Origin: Spiribacter vilamensis
GTDB lineage: Bacteria; Pseudomonadota; Gammaproteobacteria; Nitrococcales; Nitrococcaceae
Assembly (NCBI RefSeq): GCF_004217415.1
Contig: NZ_SHLI01000001.1
Coordinates: forward strand, 372,001-436,000
Direction of reading: 5' to 3'
DNA: 64,000 bases
Shown piece after piece: positions 8,001 to 16,998 of this stretch. Position 1 is the first letter of the stretch. Every line of letters starts with the position of its first letter. The notes beneath the pieces were generated by a model, which did no database searches, was not told where the DNA came from, and was given only the letters and a program-made list of their open reading frames with translations. The position numbers were made by a program, and so were the translations under genes.

Positions 8001-10490
8001 ATGTTTGAACACAAAAGCGACCGGATTGCGCTACCTCCGGCCAACGCCGAGAAAACCCAGACCTGTTGTCATTTCTGCATCGTTGGCTGCGGCTACCATG
8101 TCTACAAATGGCCCGTGGACCAGGAGGGCGGGCTGGCACCCCATCAGAATGCGCTCGGCCTCGATTTCCGCAAACAGATTCCGCCGATGCAGGTCACCAT
8201 GACCCAGTCGATGACCAACGTGGTTCAGGATGACGATGGCAGTTATCACCGGATCATGATCCTGCCGGACAAGGACTGCGAAGTGAATGGCGGGCTGTCC
8301 TCGACCCGGGGCGGCCAGATGGCCTCCATCATGTATTCGCCGCAGACACCGGTCGGCAGCAAGCGGGTAAAGTATCCGAGGGTTTCCACCGGGGATGAAT
8401 GGCGGGATACCACCTGGGAAGACGCCATCGGCCTCTACAGTCATCTTGCAAAGCGGATTCTGGACGATGCCGGCCCGGACCAGCTGATGTTCAACCTGTT
8501 CGATCACGGCGGCGCCGGCGGGGGGTTCGAGAACACCTGGGGCACCGGCAAGCTGATCTTTACCGGCCTCGGTACCAAGATGGTTCGCATCCATAACCGC
8601 CCGGCCTACAACTCCGAGTGTCACGCCACCCGTGACATGGGGATCGGCGAGCTGAACAACAGCTACGCGGATGCCCGGATGGCCGATTGCATCTTCTCGG
8701 TGGGTGCCAACGCCTACGAGAGCCAGACCAACTACTTCCTCAACCACTGGCTTGTCGGCCTCACAGGCCACGTGGACAGTAAGCGTGCGGTCTACGAGGA
8801 TGGCGAGACGATCCGGCAAACCCGGGTGGTACTGATCGATCCCCGCCGTTCGCTGACCGTGGCCCTGCTTGAGGAGGCGGTTGGCAAGGAGAACGTCCTG
8901 CATCTGGACGTCGAGCCGGGCACCGATACCGCCCTGTTCAACGGTCTGCTGACCTATGTGGTTGATCAGGGATGGCACGACAAGGGCTTTATCGAGGCGC
9001 ACACCACCGGTTTCGACGATGCGGTGCGAGCCAACCGCACGAGCCTTGACGAGGCCAGCCGCATTACCGGCATCAGCCAAGACAACATCATCAAGGCCGC
9101 GGAATGGGCCTACAAGCCGAAAGAATCCGGCCACTCGCCCCGAACCATGCACGGGTATGAGAAAGGCGTTATCTGGGGCAACGACAACTACCGCATTCAG
9201 TCGTCTCTGGTCGATCTGGTACTGGCCACCCACAACGTGGGTCGTCGGGGCACGGGCGTCGTCCGCATGGGGGGACATCAGGAGGGCTACTGCCGGCCGC
9301 CGTTCCCGGGGGGGCGTCCGGCGCCCTACGTCGACCGGGAAATCATCCAGGGCAATGGCCAGATGCTCACCGCCTGGGCCTGCAACGCCTTCCAGACGAC
9401 TCTGAACGCCGAGCAGTATCGTAACGAGGTCCTGCGTCGCAGCGACATCGTCAAACAGGCCCTGCGCAAGGTCCGCGGTGCCGGCCCCGAGAAGAGGGCG
9501 GAAGTGATTCACAAAGCGGTAAAGGAAGACGGCGGCCTGTTCGTCACCGTTATCGACCTGTATGCCACCAAGTTTGCGGAGGCCGCACACATGGTGCTGC
9601 CCGCCGCGCATACCGGCGAAATGAACCTGACCTCCATGAACGGCGAACGGCGCCTGCGCCTGTCCGAGAGATTCATGGACCCGCCCGGAACCGCCCAGCC
9701 CGATTGCCTGATTGCCGCTGATATGGCCAACGCCCTGCGCAAGCTTTACGAAGCCGAGGGCAACACGGAAATGGCCAGGCGCTTTGAGGGCTTTGACTGG
9801 AAGACGGAGGAAGATGCCTATAACGACGGTTTTCGTCGTGCCGGCCAACCCGATGCACCGGTCATTCACAGCCAGGGGGGGCCGACAGGTCACCTGGCCA
9901 CTTACGACCGGTTACGGGCTGCGGGCAATAACGGCGTTCAGCTGCCAATCAAGGAATATAAAAACGGCGAGTTGATCGGAACGGAAATGCTCTACACCGA
10001 CAAGAAATTCGATACCGATGACGGTCGGGCGCATTTCCTGCCGGCGCCCTGGAATGGTTTTCCGGAGATGGTGGAGGAACAGCGCAGGAAGTATCGTTTC
10101 TGGATTAACAACGGGCGTACCAACCAGATCTGGCAAAGCGCTTACCACGATCAGCACGTCGAATTCCGACGCGGCCGTTATCCCGTCGCTCCGCTGGAAA
10201 TCAATCCGGAAGATGCAAAGGATCTCGGCATTGAATCCGGTGACCTGTTGGAGTTGTTCAATGACTATGGCGCCACGACGGCGATGGCGTACCCGGAGCC
10301 CGACATCAAGAAAGGCCAGGTATTCATGATGGCCATGTACTTCAACTCCGTCATGGGTGACCTGGTCACTCCCTGGACCGACCGGAACCACATCCCCTAC
10401 TACAAGGGAACCTGGGCGGATATCCGCCGGATTGGCAAGATTGACGACTATGCGGACAAGGTGAGCTTCAAGCGACGCCGCTACGTTTAG
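8001..10490 (+). CDS. aioA: Arsenite oxidase molybdenum subunit
   Basis: This 829-residue catalytic subunit oxidises arsenite to arsenate at a bis-pterin molybdenum site. The [3Fe-4S] ligands are C23, C26 and C30, with serine at about 100-101 where other family members place a fourth cysteine. The residues known to contact arsenite in A. faecalis AioA (H195, E203, R419, H423) correspond to H198, E206, R422 and H426 here. There is no signal peptide, consistent with co-export with AioB. The related iodate reductase IdrA is the main alternative, but no idrP1/idrP2 peroxidase genes follow. The gene ends before a weak hairpin and tRNA-Leu. Confidence 0.9.
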   Translation: MFEHKSDRIALPPANAEKTQTCCHFCIVGCGYHVYKWPVDQEGGLAPHQNALGLDFRKQIPPMQVTMTQSMTNVVQDDDGSYHRIMILPDKDCEVNGGLSSTRGGQMASIMYSPQTPVGSKRVKYPRVSTGDEWRDTTWEDAIGLYSHLAKRILDDAGPDQLMFNLFDHGGAGGGFENTWGTGKLIFTGLGTKMVRIHNRPAYNSECHATRDMGIGELNNSYADARMADCIFSVGANAYESQTNYFLNHWLVGLTGHVDSKRAVYEDGETIRQTRVVLIDPRRSLTVALLEEAVGKENVLHLDVEPGTDTALFNGLLTYVVDQGWHDKGFIEAHTTGFDDAVRANRTSLDEASRITGISQDNIIKAAEWAYKPKESGHSPRTMHGYEKGVIWGNDNYRIQSSLVDLVLATHNVGRRGTGVVRMGGHQEGYCRPPFPGGRPAPYVDREIIQGNGQMLTAWACNAFQTTLNAEQYRNEVLRRSDIVKQALRKVRGAGPEKRAEVIHKAVKEDGGLFVTVIDLYATKFAEAAHMVLPAAHTGEMNLTSMNGERRLRLSERFMDPPGTAQPDCLIAADMANALRKLYEAEGNTEMARRFEGFDWKTEEDAYNDGFRRAGQPDAPVIHSQGGPTGHLATYDRLRAAGNNGVQLPIKEYKNGELIGTEMLYTDKKFDTDDGRAHFLPAPWNGFPEMVEEQRRKYRFWINNGRTNQIWQSAYHDQHVEFRRGRYPVAPLEINPEDAKDLGIESGDLLELFNDYGATTAMAYPEPDIKKGQVFMMAMYFNSVMGDLVTPWTDRNHIPYYKGTWADIRRIGKIDDYADKVSFKRRRYV

Positions 10491-10510
10491 AACCGCGTCA
10501 TATCAAGGGT

Positions 10511-10532
10511 CAGGGTCCGAACTCGGGCCCTG
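10511..10532 (+). terminator. Putative terminator hairpin after aioA
   Basis: A 9-bp stem (CAGGGTCCG with CGGGCCCTG, one G-U pair) closes a four-base loop, 20 bp after the aioA stop. The downstream bases ATTACT give only a weak T tract. Confidence 0.45.
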
Positions 10533-10567
10533 ATTACTATGAGCCAGATCGATGCATGACGTTCATG

Positions 10568-10654
10568 TGGTGCGGGAGGCGGGAATCGAACCCGCAAGTC
10601 ATTGAATGACGGCAGGTTTTAAGCCTGCTGCGTTTACCGTTTCGCCACTCCCGC
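10568..10654 (-). tRNA. tRNA-Leu (TAA)
   Basis: This 87-nt minus-strand tRNA has the long variable arm of class II tRNAs. The acceptor stem GCGGGAG pairs with CTCCCGC and the CCA is encoded. The anticodon loop CTTAAAA, closed by GCAGG/CCTGC, gives anticodon TAA. It separates the aio genes from the ArsR-like regulator. Confidence 0.95.
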
Positions 10655-10816
10655 CGTGCAGTCGTCGTTACCGCTCTGACCGGACATTACTCTAACGCAT
10701 CGTGGTTGAGGTCGTCTCGTCACCCGAGTGGATGTGTATCACCTGGACCCTGCCCGTGTTCACACTCCTGTAACGATTCCGGGGCAATACTCCGGAAAAC
10801 CACCAGGAGGTATCCC

Positions 10817-11134
10817 GTGGAAAGCAGAAACAATCCCCAGACCGTTGTGCTGCGCGGCGCAGAATTCCACCGCATTATCGGCGACAAGACACGTCTGCGC
10901 ATGCTGACCTGTCTCCATCGGGCCGGCGAGCTCGAGGCCGATGATCTTGCCCGGGCGATGACCCAGGAACCGTCCCATACCCGGCAGATGCTCGGCGACC
11001 TGGCCGCACGTGGCCTGCTCGCCGCGAGGCACCAGCACCCCCGAATCCACTACCGGCTGTCCGATGACCTGCCGGTGTGGGTGACCATTGCCCTGGGTGC
11101 CGCGCGCGACTGGGATCGGTCCGCCGCCAGCTGA
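10817..11134 (+). CDS. Small ArsR-like winged-helix regulator
   Basis: This 105-residue protein has an ArsR/MarR-type winged-helix layout: HRIIGDKTRLRML, then ADDLARAM, then a recognition helix around SHTRQMLGDLAARGLL and a wing ending in HYRLSD. The GTG at 10817 is chosen because AGGAGG ends seven bases upstream; the open frame extends 37 codons further but without a ribosome site. The only cysteine is in LTCLHR, so the classical ArsR CxCxxC metal site is absent. Proximity to aioBA suggests a link, but tRNA-Leu on the other strand intervenes. Confidence 0.65.
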   Translation: MESRNNPQTVVLRGAEFHRIIGDKTRLRMLTCLHRAGELEADDLARAMTQEPSHTRQMLGDLAARGLLAARHQHPRIHYRLSDDLPVWVTIALGAARDWDRSAAS

Positions 11135-11167
11135 TACGCCGGCGACGCCCCTGATCCCGTAATACAC

Positions 11168-12526
11168 TCAGACGCCGGGCAGCCCCGACAGCGCCATCGA
11201 CTGCTCGGCGGACGGGCCGGTTTCCGCCTCCAGTTTGCCGGCGAGATAGTCGGTATAGGCCTGCATGTCGAAGTGGCCATGCCCGCAGAGGTTGAACAGC
11301 AGCGCCTTTGACTCCCCGGATTCGCGGCAGGCAATCGCCTCGTCGATCGTCGCCTTCACCGCATGGTTGGCCTCCGGTGCGGGGATAATGCCTTCAGCCC
11401 GCGCAAAGGTCAGTCCCGCGGCAAAGCAGTCCAGCTGGCCGTAGGCGCGTGGTGCGATATAGCCCAGGTCGGTCAGATGACTGATCAGCGGTGCCATGCC
11501 GTGATAGCGCAGCCCGCCGGCGTGGAACCCCGGGGGCATAAATGCCGAGCCCAGCGTGTGCATCTTGGTCAGCGGCGTCAGGTGGCCGGTATCCCCCCAG
11601 TCGTAGGCAAACTTGCCCTGGGTGAGGGTAGGGCAGGCGGCCGGTTCCACGGCGATGAATTCCGTTGCCGGTCCGCCGCGCAGCCGCTCGCCAAGGAAAG
11701 GGAAGGCGACACCGGCGAAGTTCGAGCCACCGCCGGTACAGCCGATCACCTTGTCGGGATAGTCGTCTACCTGCTCGAGCTGGCGCATGGTTTCCAGGCC
11801 GGAGACCGTCTGATGCAGCAAGACATGGTTGAGTACGCTGCCAAGGGCATACTTGGTGTCGTCGCGCTGGGCGGCGAGTTCCACCGCCTCGCTGATGGCG
11901 ATCCCGAGGCTGCCGGTGGCGTCGGGCTGCTCGGCGAGCACGGCCCGACCGGCCGCGGTGGTGTCGCTGGGACTAGCGATGCAGCTCGCGCCGAAGCTCT
12001 CCATGAACGCCCGCCGATAGGGCTTCTGGTTAAAGCTCACTTTGACCATGAACACCTCGATATCGAGGTCGAACATGGCCCCGGCGAGGGCCAGTGACGA
12101 GCCCCACTGTCCGGCACCCGTCTCGGTGGTGATCCGTTTGACGCCCTCCGCCTTGTTGTAGAACGCCTGCGGGATGGCGGTGTTGGGCTTGTGGCTGCCC
12201 GCCGGGCTGACGCCCTCGTACTTGTAGTAGATCCGCGCCGGTGTCCCCAGCGCCTTTTCCAGGCGCCGCGCCCGGTATAGCGGTGACGGTCGCCACTGCC
12301 GATAGGCGTCGCGCACCGGCTCGGGGATCTCCACCTCGCGCTCGGTGCTCATCTCCTGCTCGATCACGGCATTCGGGAAAATCGGCGCCAGATCGTCCGG
12401 TCCCACGGGCTCATAGTTGTCCGGCCGCAGGACCGGCGCCAGCGGCGCCGGCAGATCGGCGTTGATGTTGTACCAGTACCGGGGGATATCGCTTTCGGGC
12501 AGCGTGATCTTGACCGTCTCGTCCAT
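11168..12526 (-). CDS. trpB: TrpB2-type tryptophan synthase beta chain
   Basis: This 452-residue PLP enzyme condenses indole with serine to give tryptophan. The length and the N-terminal [11 protein letters not shown] stretch place it in the TrpB2 group rather than the roughly 400-residue TrpB1 found with TrpA. The PLP lysine lies in [11 protein letters not shown], and the phosphate-binding loop is GCTGGGSNF. No trpA is adjacent, which is usual for TrpB2; it may salvage indole. It converges with the ArsR-like gene (33-bp gap) and diverges from lon. Confidence 0.9.
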   Translation of the reverse strand: MDETVKITLPESDIPRYWYNINADLPAPLAPVLRPDNYEPVGPDDLAPIFPNAVIEQEMSTEREVEIPEPVRDAYRQWRPSPLYRARRLEKALGTPARIYYKYEGVSPAGSHKPNTAIPQAFYNKAEGVKRITTETGAGQWGSSLALAGAMFDLDIEVFMVKVSFNQKPYRRAFMESFGASCIASPSDTTAAGRAVLAEQPDATGSLGIAISEAVELAAQRDDTKYALGSVLNHVLLHQTVSGLETMRQLEQVDDYPDKVIGCTGGGSNFAGVAFPFLGERLRGGPATEFIAVEPAACPTLTQGKFAYDWGDTGHLTPLTKMHTLGSAFMPPGFHAGGLRYHGMAPLISHLTDLGYIAPRAYGQLDCFAAGLTFARAEGIIPAPEANHAVKATIDEAIACRESGESKALLFNLCGHGHFDMQAYTDYLAGKLEAETGPSAEQSMALSGLPGV

Positions 12527-12605
12527 TGCAGGGAGCGCCTCTCAGTGCGGGATGAATAATGGCGTAAAGATAGCATCTCACGCGCTCGATGCGCCCCATC
12601 GACCG

Positions 12606-12634
12606 CTTGAATCCGGGGCCCGCAGTCACCATCT
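12606..12634 (+). promoter_or_regulatory. Heat-shock (sigma-32) promoter of lon
   Basis: CTTGAA (12606-12611) and CACCATCT (12627-12634) are separated by 15 bases. They match the sigma-32 consensus CTTGAA and CCCCATnT, the second with one mismatch. The predicted transcript start near 12641 leaves a leader of about 39 nt before the lon ATG. Heat induction of lon is well known in E. coli; its use here is inferred. Confidence 0.6.
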
Positions 12635-12679
12635 CTTCCTGACAGGCCGGGCGATGACCGGCTACGCATGGAGGTTGCA

Positions 12680-15094
12680 ATGCAGACAATTGAAAACGAG
12701 GGTGTCGAGCCATCCCGCAGCCTGGTGATTCCGCGGCTGCCGGATGACGCGATGATCCTGCTGCCGATCCGCAACATGGTGCTGTTTCCGAACATGTTGG
12801 TGCCGGTGGGTATCGGTCGTTCCAAATCGATTCTCGCCGCCCGCCAGGCGGTGCAGAACGAGCAGGCCATGGGCGTGATAACGCAGCGGGATGCCGACGT
12901 CGAGGATCCTGGGCCGGATGATCTCCACGGGATTGGCACCATCGCCAACGTCATGCGGTTCGTGAACGGGCGTGAGGGGCATCACCACCTCGTGCTTCAG
13001 GGCGATGAGCGCTTCCGGGTCATTGAATACCTCGAGGGCTATCCGTTCCCGGTGGCCCGCGTCGAGCGCATCCCCGAGCAGCAGCCGGTGGGGCAGGCCA
13101 TTGATGCGAGTATGATTGCGCTGCGCGACAAGGCGCTCGAGGCGCTGGAGCTGTTGCCGCAGGCTCCGCAGGAGCTGGCCGGGGCGCTGTCGAACATCAA
13201 GGAGCCCGGGGTGCTGGCGGATACGGTGGCCGGTTATCTCGATCTGGGCAGCGAAGACCGACAGGAGCTGCTCGAGATCCTTGACGTCGAGACCCGGCTG
13301 GAGCGGGTGCTTACCCTGGTCGACTACCGGGTCGAGGTGCTCAAGCTCTCGCAGAAAATCAGTGAGCGGACCCACGAAACCATGTCCGAGCGCCAGCGCG
13401 AGGCGCTGCTGCGCGAGCAGCTGCGCTCGATCCAGGAAGAGCTGGGCGAGGGCGACGAGAAGGGCGAGGAGATCCGCGAGCTTGAGCAGCGCATCGACGC
13501 GCTGCAGCTGCCGGAGGCCGTGGATGAGCAGGCCCGCAAGGAGCTCAAGCGCCTCGAGCGTATGCCCGAGGGGGCAGGCGAGTACTCGATGGTGCGAACC
13601 TATCTGGACTGGCTGCTCGAGCTGCCCTGGACGGTGACGCGGCCGGAGGATATCGACATCGCCCGTGCCCGGGAGATCCTCGATGCCGATCACTACGGAC
13701 TCGAGCCGGTGAAGCGCCGCATCCTCGAGCATCTCGCCGTCCGCAAGCTCAACCCCGACGGTCGCAGTCCGATCCTGTGTCTGGTGGGTCCGCCGGGCGT
13801 GGGCAAGACCTCGCTGGGTCAGAGCATTGCCCGCGCGACCGGGCGTGATTTCATGCGCTCGAGCCTTGGCGGCGTTCACGACGAGGCGGAGATCCGCGGC
13901 CATCGGCGGACCTACCTGGGGGCACTGCCCGGCAAGGTGATTCAGAGCCTGCACAAGGCCGGCTCTCGCAACCCCGTCCTCATGCTCGACGAAATGGACA
14001 AGCTCGGTGGCGGTATCCAGGGCGATCCCTCGGCGGCGCTGCTGGAGGTGCTCGATCCGGCCCAGAACGGGACCTTCCAGGACAACTATCTGGGCGTCCC
14101 CTTCGATCTGACCGGGGTGCTATTCATCGCGACGGCGAATGTTCCCGATTCGATCCCGGGCCCGCTGCGCGATCGTATGGAGATGATCGACATCCCCGGC
14201 TATACCCGGGAGGAAAAGGTCGAGATCGCCCGGCGCTATCTGCTCGATCGCCAGCGCGATTCGGCGGGCCTCTCCGCCGAGCAGTTCGAGGTGACCGATG
14301 CCGCCATCGAGCGGGTGATCGCCGAATACACCCGCGAGGCGGGCTGCCGTCAGTTAGAGCGTGAGCTCGGTGCCATTGCCCGCCACTTCGCCGTGCAGTT
14401 CGCCGAGGGCACCCTGACGCAGGCGCATGTCGATGCCGACGATGTCGCGACGATCCTGGGCGCGCCGAAATTCGAGGGCGAGACGGCCATGCGCACCAGC
14501 GTCCCGGGCGTGGCGACGGGGCTTGCCTGGACGCCGGTGGGCGGCGATATCCTGTTCATCGAGGCGAACCGCTATGCCGGCACCGGGCGGCTGGTCCTGA
14601 CCGGGCAGCAGGGCGACGTCATGAAGGAGAGTGCCCAGACCGCGCTCAGTCTGATCAGGGCCCGGGCGGAGCAGATCGGTATCGACCCCACCACCTTCTC
14701 GAGCGACGACATCCATGTCCATTTGCCGGCCGGGGCGATTCCGAAGGATGGCCCGAGCGCCGGTGTCGCCATGTACAACGCGCTGGTGTCTCTGGTGACC
14801 GGGCGTTGCATCCGCGAGGACGTTGCCATGACCGGTGAGATCACCCTGCGCGGCCTGGTGCTGCCGGTCGGTGGCATCAAGGAGAAGGTGCTCGCCGCCC
14901 GTCGGGCCGGGATCTATACCGTCCTGCTCCCGGCCCGTAACCGCAAGGACTACGAGGACATCCCCGAGTCCGCGCGCCAGGACATGACGTTCCACTGGAT
15001 CGAGCATGTCGAGGAGTCGACGGCCATTGCCCTCCGTGACGAGGCCTCGGGTGCCGCCCCTCAGGTGCTGGAGGGCGGCGTGGACAACGGCTGA
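12680..15094 (+). CDS. lon: ATP-dependent protease La
   Basis: This 804-residue LonA protease degrades misfolded and regulatory proteins in the cytoplasm. It has an N-terminal substrate-binding domain, an AAA+ module with Walker A GPPGVGKT at 370-377 and Walker [10 protein letters not shown], and a C-terminal Ser-Lys protease with S693 (KDGPSAG) and K736 (GGIKEK), spaced exactly as in E. coli Lon. The ATG at 12680 is chosen over 12668 because GGAGG lies five bases before it. The 3' end overlaps the convergent opgH by 34 bases. Confidence 0.96.
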   Translation: MQTIENEGVEPSRSLVIPRLPDDAMILLPIRNMVLFPNMLVPVGIGRSKSILAARQAVQNEQAMGVITQRDADVEDPGPDDLHGIGTIANVMRFVNGREGHHHLVLQGDERFRVIEYLEGYPFPVARVERIPEQQPVGQAIDASMIALRDKALEALELLPQAPQELAGALSNIKEPGVLADTVAGYLDLGSEDRQELLEILDVETRLERVLTLVDYRVEVLKLSQKISERTHETMSERQREALLREQLRSIQEELGEGDEKGEEIRELEQRIDALQLPEAVDEQARKELKRLERMPEGAGEYSMVRTYLDWLLELPWTVTRPEDIDIARAREILDADHYGLEPVKRRILEHLAVRKLNPDGRSPILCLVGPPGVGKTSLGQSIARATGRDFMRSSLGGVHDEAEIRGHRRTYLGALPGKVIQSLHKAGSRNPVLMLDEMDKLGGGIQGDPSAALLEVLDPAQNGTFQDNYLGVPFDLTGVLFIATANVPDSIPGPLRDRMEMIDIPGYTREEKVEIARRYLLDRQRDSAGLSAEQFEVTDAAIERVIAEYTREAGCRQLERELGAIARHFAVQFAEGTLTQAHVDADDVATILGAPKFEGETAMRTSVPGVATGLAWTPVGGDILFIEANRYAGTGRLVLTGQQGDVMKESAQTALSLIRARAEQIGIDPTTFSSDDIHVHLPAGAIPKDGPSAGVAMYNALVSLVTGRCIREDVAMTGEITLRGLVLPVGGIKEKVLAARRAGIYTVLLPARNRKDYEDIPESARQDMTFHWIEHVEESTAIALRDEASGAAPQVLEGGVDNG

Positions 15095-16908
15095 AGCGGC
15101 ATCGGTCGATAATCCTCGCGGGGCGTATCGCAGAGGGTGACCGCTGGGGGTGGGAGTGTCCGACCCACGGCGGCCGGGTTCATGGGAACCCGCCGCCGCG
15201 ACTCCGCCGGCGTCGCAGGAAGCCAGGCGGGCGCGAGCAGACTCGTGACCTGGAGGAACAGGGGAAACAGCATCGGTCCGGCCAGTGCCGGCAGCAACCA
15301 GGGCAGTAATCGCGGCGCCGTGATGGCCACTACCAACGCCACCACCAGCGTGCCACCGGCAACCGGCCCGCCCAGCCGCCAGGCCTGGAGGGCCGGGATA
15401 CGCCGGCGACCCCGCAGCGAGGTGTCCCAGCGGGCCGGTCGTCCGGCGAGGATGCGCAGGATGAACCCCGTATAGAGCACCATCATCAGCGGTGAGCGCA
15501 GGATCCCGAATCCCAGTTCGAGCAGGCTGCCGCGGAGTAGTGCGAGCCGGCGCCCGGCGTTGTCGTTATCGAGCACGGCCAGTGCGATGCCGATCAGGCG
15601 CGGCAGAAACAGGATGATCAGGCTGAGCCCCACCAGGTTGATTACCGACTGCGGTGCCGAGGTGGCGGCGCTCACCCAGCGCCCGTCGCCGGTTGTCAGG
15701 ACTGCATCGAGGACACCGGCACCGATCATCATCAGCCACAGCGGCGCGGTCACGTAGGCTAGTCCACCGAGCAGGAAATTGAGCCGGGTGACCGGACGCC
15801 AGCCGCGACCGGTGAGGAGTCGCAGATGCTGGAGATTGCCCTGGCACCAGCGGCGCTCGCGCTTGAGGTCGTCGACGAAATTGCCGGGCATGCCCTCGAA
15901 GCTGCCGCCGATCTCGGGGAGTACGTAGACACTGCGTCCATGCCGGCGCATCAGGCCGGCCTCGACGTAGTCGTGGCTCATGATATCGCCACCCAGCGGC
16001 GGCCGCCCGGGCAGTGGCGAGAGCCCGCAGCAGGCCTGGAAATCGGCAATGCGAATGATCGCGTTATGCCCCCAGTAGTTCGTGCTGTTGCCCTGCCAGA
16101 AAGCCAGCCCGTTGGCGATATGACGGGCATGGAGACTGGCAGCGAGCTGCTGGAAGCGCCCCAGGACGGTTCGCTGTCCCACCGGCAACGGCACCGTTTG
16201 AATGATGCCGGCCTGCGGATTGGCCACCATTCGACGCACGAGGGTGAGGATCGCATCGCCGGTCATGCGGCTGTCGGCATCCAGCACGATCATGTACTCA
16301 TAACCGGCTCCCCAGCGTTCGCAGAAGTCGCGGATGTTGCCGGGCTTGCGGCCGGTATTCTCGTCGCGCGCCCGATAGTAGAGCCGGGGACCGTCGGGGA
16401 AGTGCCGCTGCAGGCGCGCCATTCCCTCGCGCTCACGCTCACGTTGGGCGGGGTCGCTGCTGTCGCTGAGTAGAAAGCAATCGAACCAGTCGCTCTCACC
16501 GGTCTCATGCAGCGATCGGAGGGTGGACATGAGACAGTGAACGACATCGGCCATGTCTTCGTTATAGGCCGGCATCACTAGGGCGGTCTTCGCGAGCGGC
16601 GGGGCATCCGCCGCACTGGGCAGCTCGCGCCGCAGCGTGACGGGGTGCCGTCCGGCGAGACGCAACAAAATGCCCGCCAGCATGGTCCAGAACGCAACGC
16701 AGGAGACACTGAACGTGACCGAGAAGGCCGCAATGACCAGCCATTCCAGGCCGCCGACGCCGTTCGGCTGGAGGAGTGTCCACAGCCAGTGGATGCCCAG
16801 CATCGACGTTGCGATGGCGAGCGCACCCATTACCGCGCGGCGCAGCGGCAGCCCGGGCTCACTCAAGGCCCACGTGGATTGCTGGTCAGTTGGTTTCTTG
16901 TCCTGCAT
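15061..16908 (-). CDS. opgH: Glucans biosynthesis glucosyltransferase H (short form)
   Basis: This 615-residue inner-membrane GT2 enzyme makes the beta-glucan backbone of osmoregulated periplasmic glucans. It has N-terminal membrane segments, a catalytic domain with VLDADSR as the DxD motif and an RxxRW-type motif (RERRWCQGN), and several C-terminal membrane segments. The ATG at 16908 follows GAGGAGAG; the frame extends 19 codons further without a better site. E. coli OpgH is about 850 residues, and the missing part here is mostly the long N-terminal extension. No opgG neighbour is present. A sulfatase-fold membrane protein diverges from it 90 bp away. Confidence 0.88.
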   Translation of the reverse strand: MQDKKPTDQQSTWALSEPGLPLRRAVMGALAIATSMLGIHWLWTLLQPNGVGGLEWLVIAAFSVTFSVSCVAFWTMLAGILLRLAGRHPVTLRRELPSAADAPPLAKTALVMPAYNEDMADVVHCLMSTLRSLHETGESDWFDCFLLSDSSDPAQREREREGMARLQRHFPDGPRLYYRARDENTGRKPGNIRDFCERWGAGYEYMIVLDADSRMTGDAILTLVRRMVANPQAGIIQTVPLPVGQRTVLGRFQQLAASLHARHIANGLAFWQGNSTNYWGHNAIIRIADFQACCGLSPLPGRPPLGGDIMSHDYVEAGLMRRHGRSVYVLPEIGGSFEGMPGNFVDDLKRERRWCQGNLQHLRLLTGRGWRPVTRLNFLLGGLAYVTAPLWLMMIGAGVLDAVLTTGDGRWVSAATSAPQSVINLVGLSLIILFLPRLIGIALAVLDNDNAGRRLALLRGSLLELGFGILRSPLMMVLYTGFILRILAGRPARWDTSLRGRRRIPALQAWRLGGPVAGGTLVVALVVAITAPRLLPWLLPALAGPMLFPLFLQVTSLLAPAWLPATPAESRRRVPMNPAAVGRTLPPPAVTLCDTPREDYRPMPLQPLSTPPSST

Positions 16909-16998
16909 CAACACTCTCCTCAACATCGCGTCGACAATGCCACGGGATGGAAGTTGCAAGGGCATAATCGTGCGCCGACAAAACCGCGGGGTTGATTG

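Noticed and set aside
8031-9893. A 620-codon open frame on the minus strand opposite aioA
   Set aside because: It lies wholly inside aioA, which has full family motifs. Long antisense frames are expected in GC-rich coding DNA, and this one has no ribosome site or recognisable domain.
7454-10490. Iodate reductase IdrBA as the identity of the Rieske/molybdenum pair
   Set aside because: The arsenite-contact residues and the AioB C-terminus are conserved and no di-haem peroxidase genes follow. It remains the main alternative until a tree is made.
12662-13954. A 430-codon open frame opposite lon
   Set aside because: It is inside lon and rich in Leu/Arg/His without family motifs.
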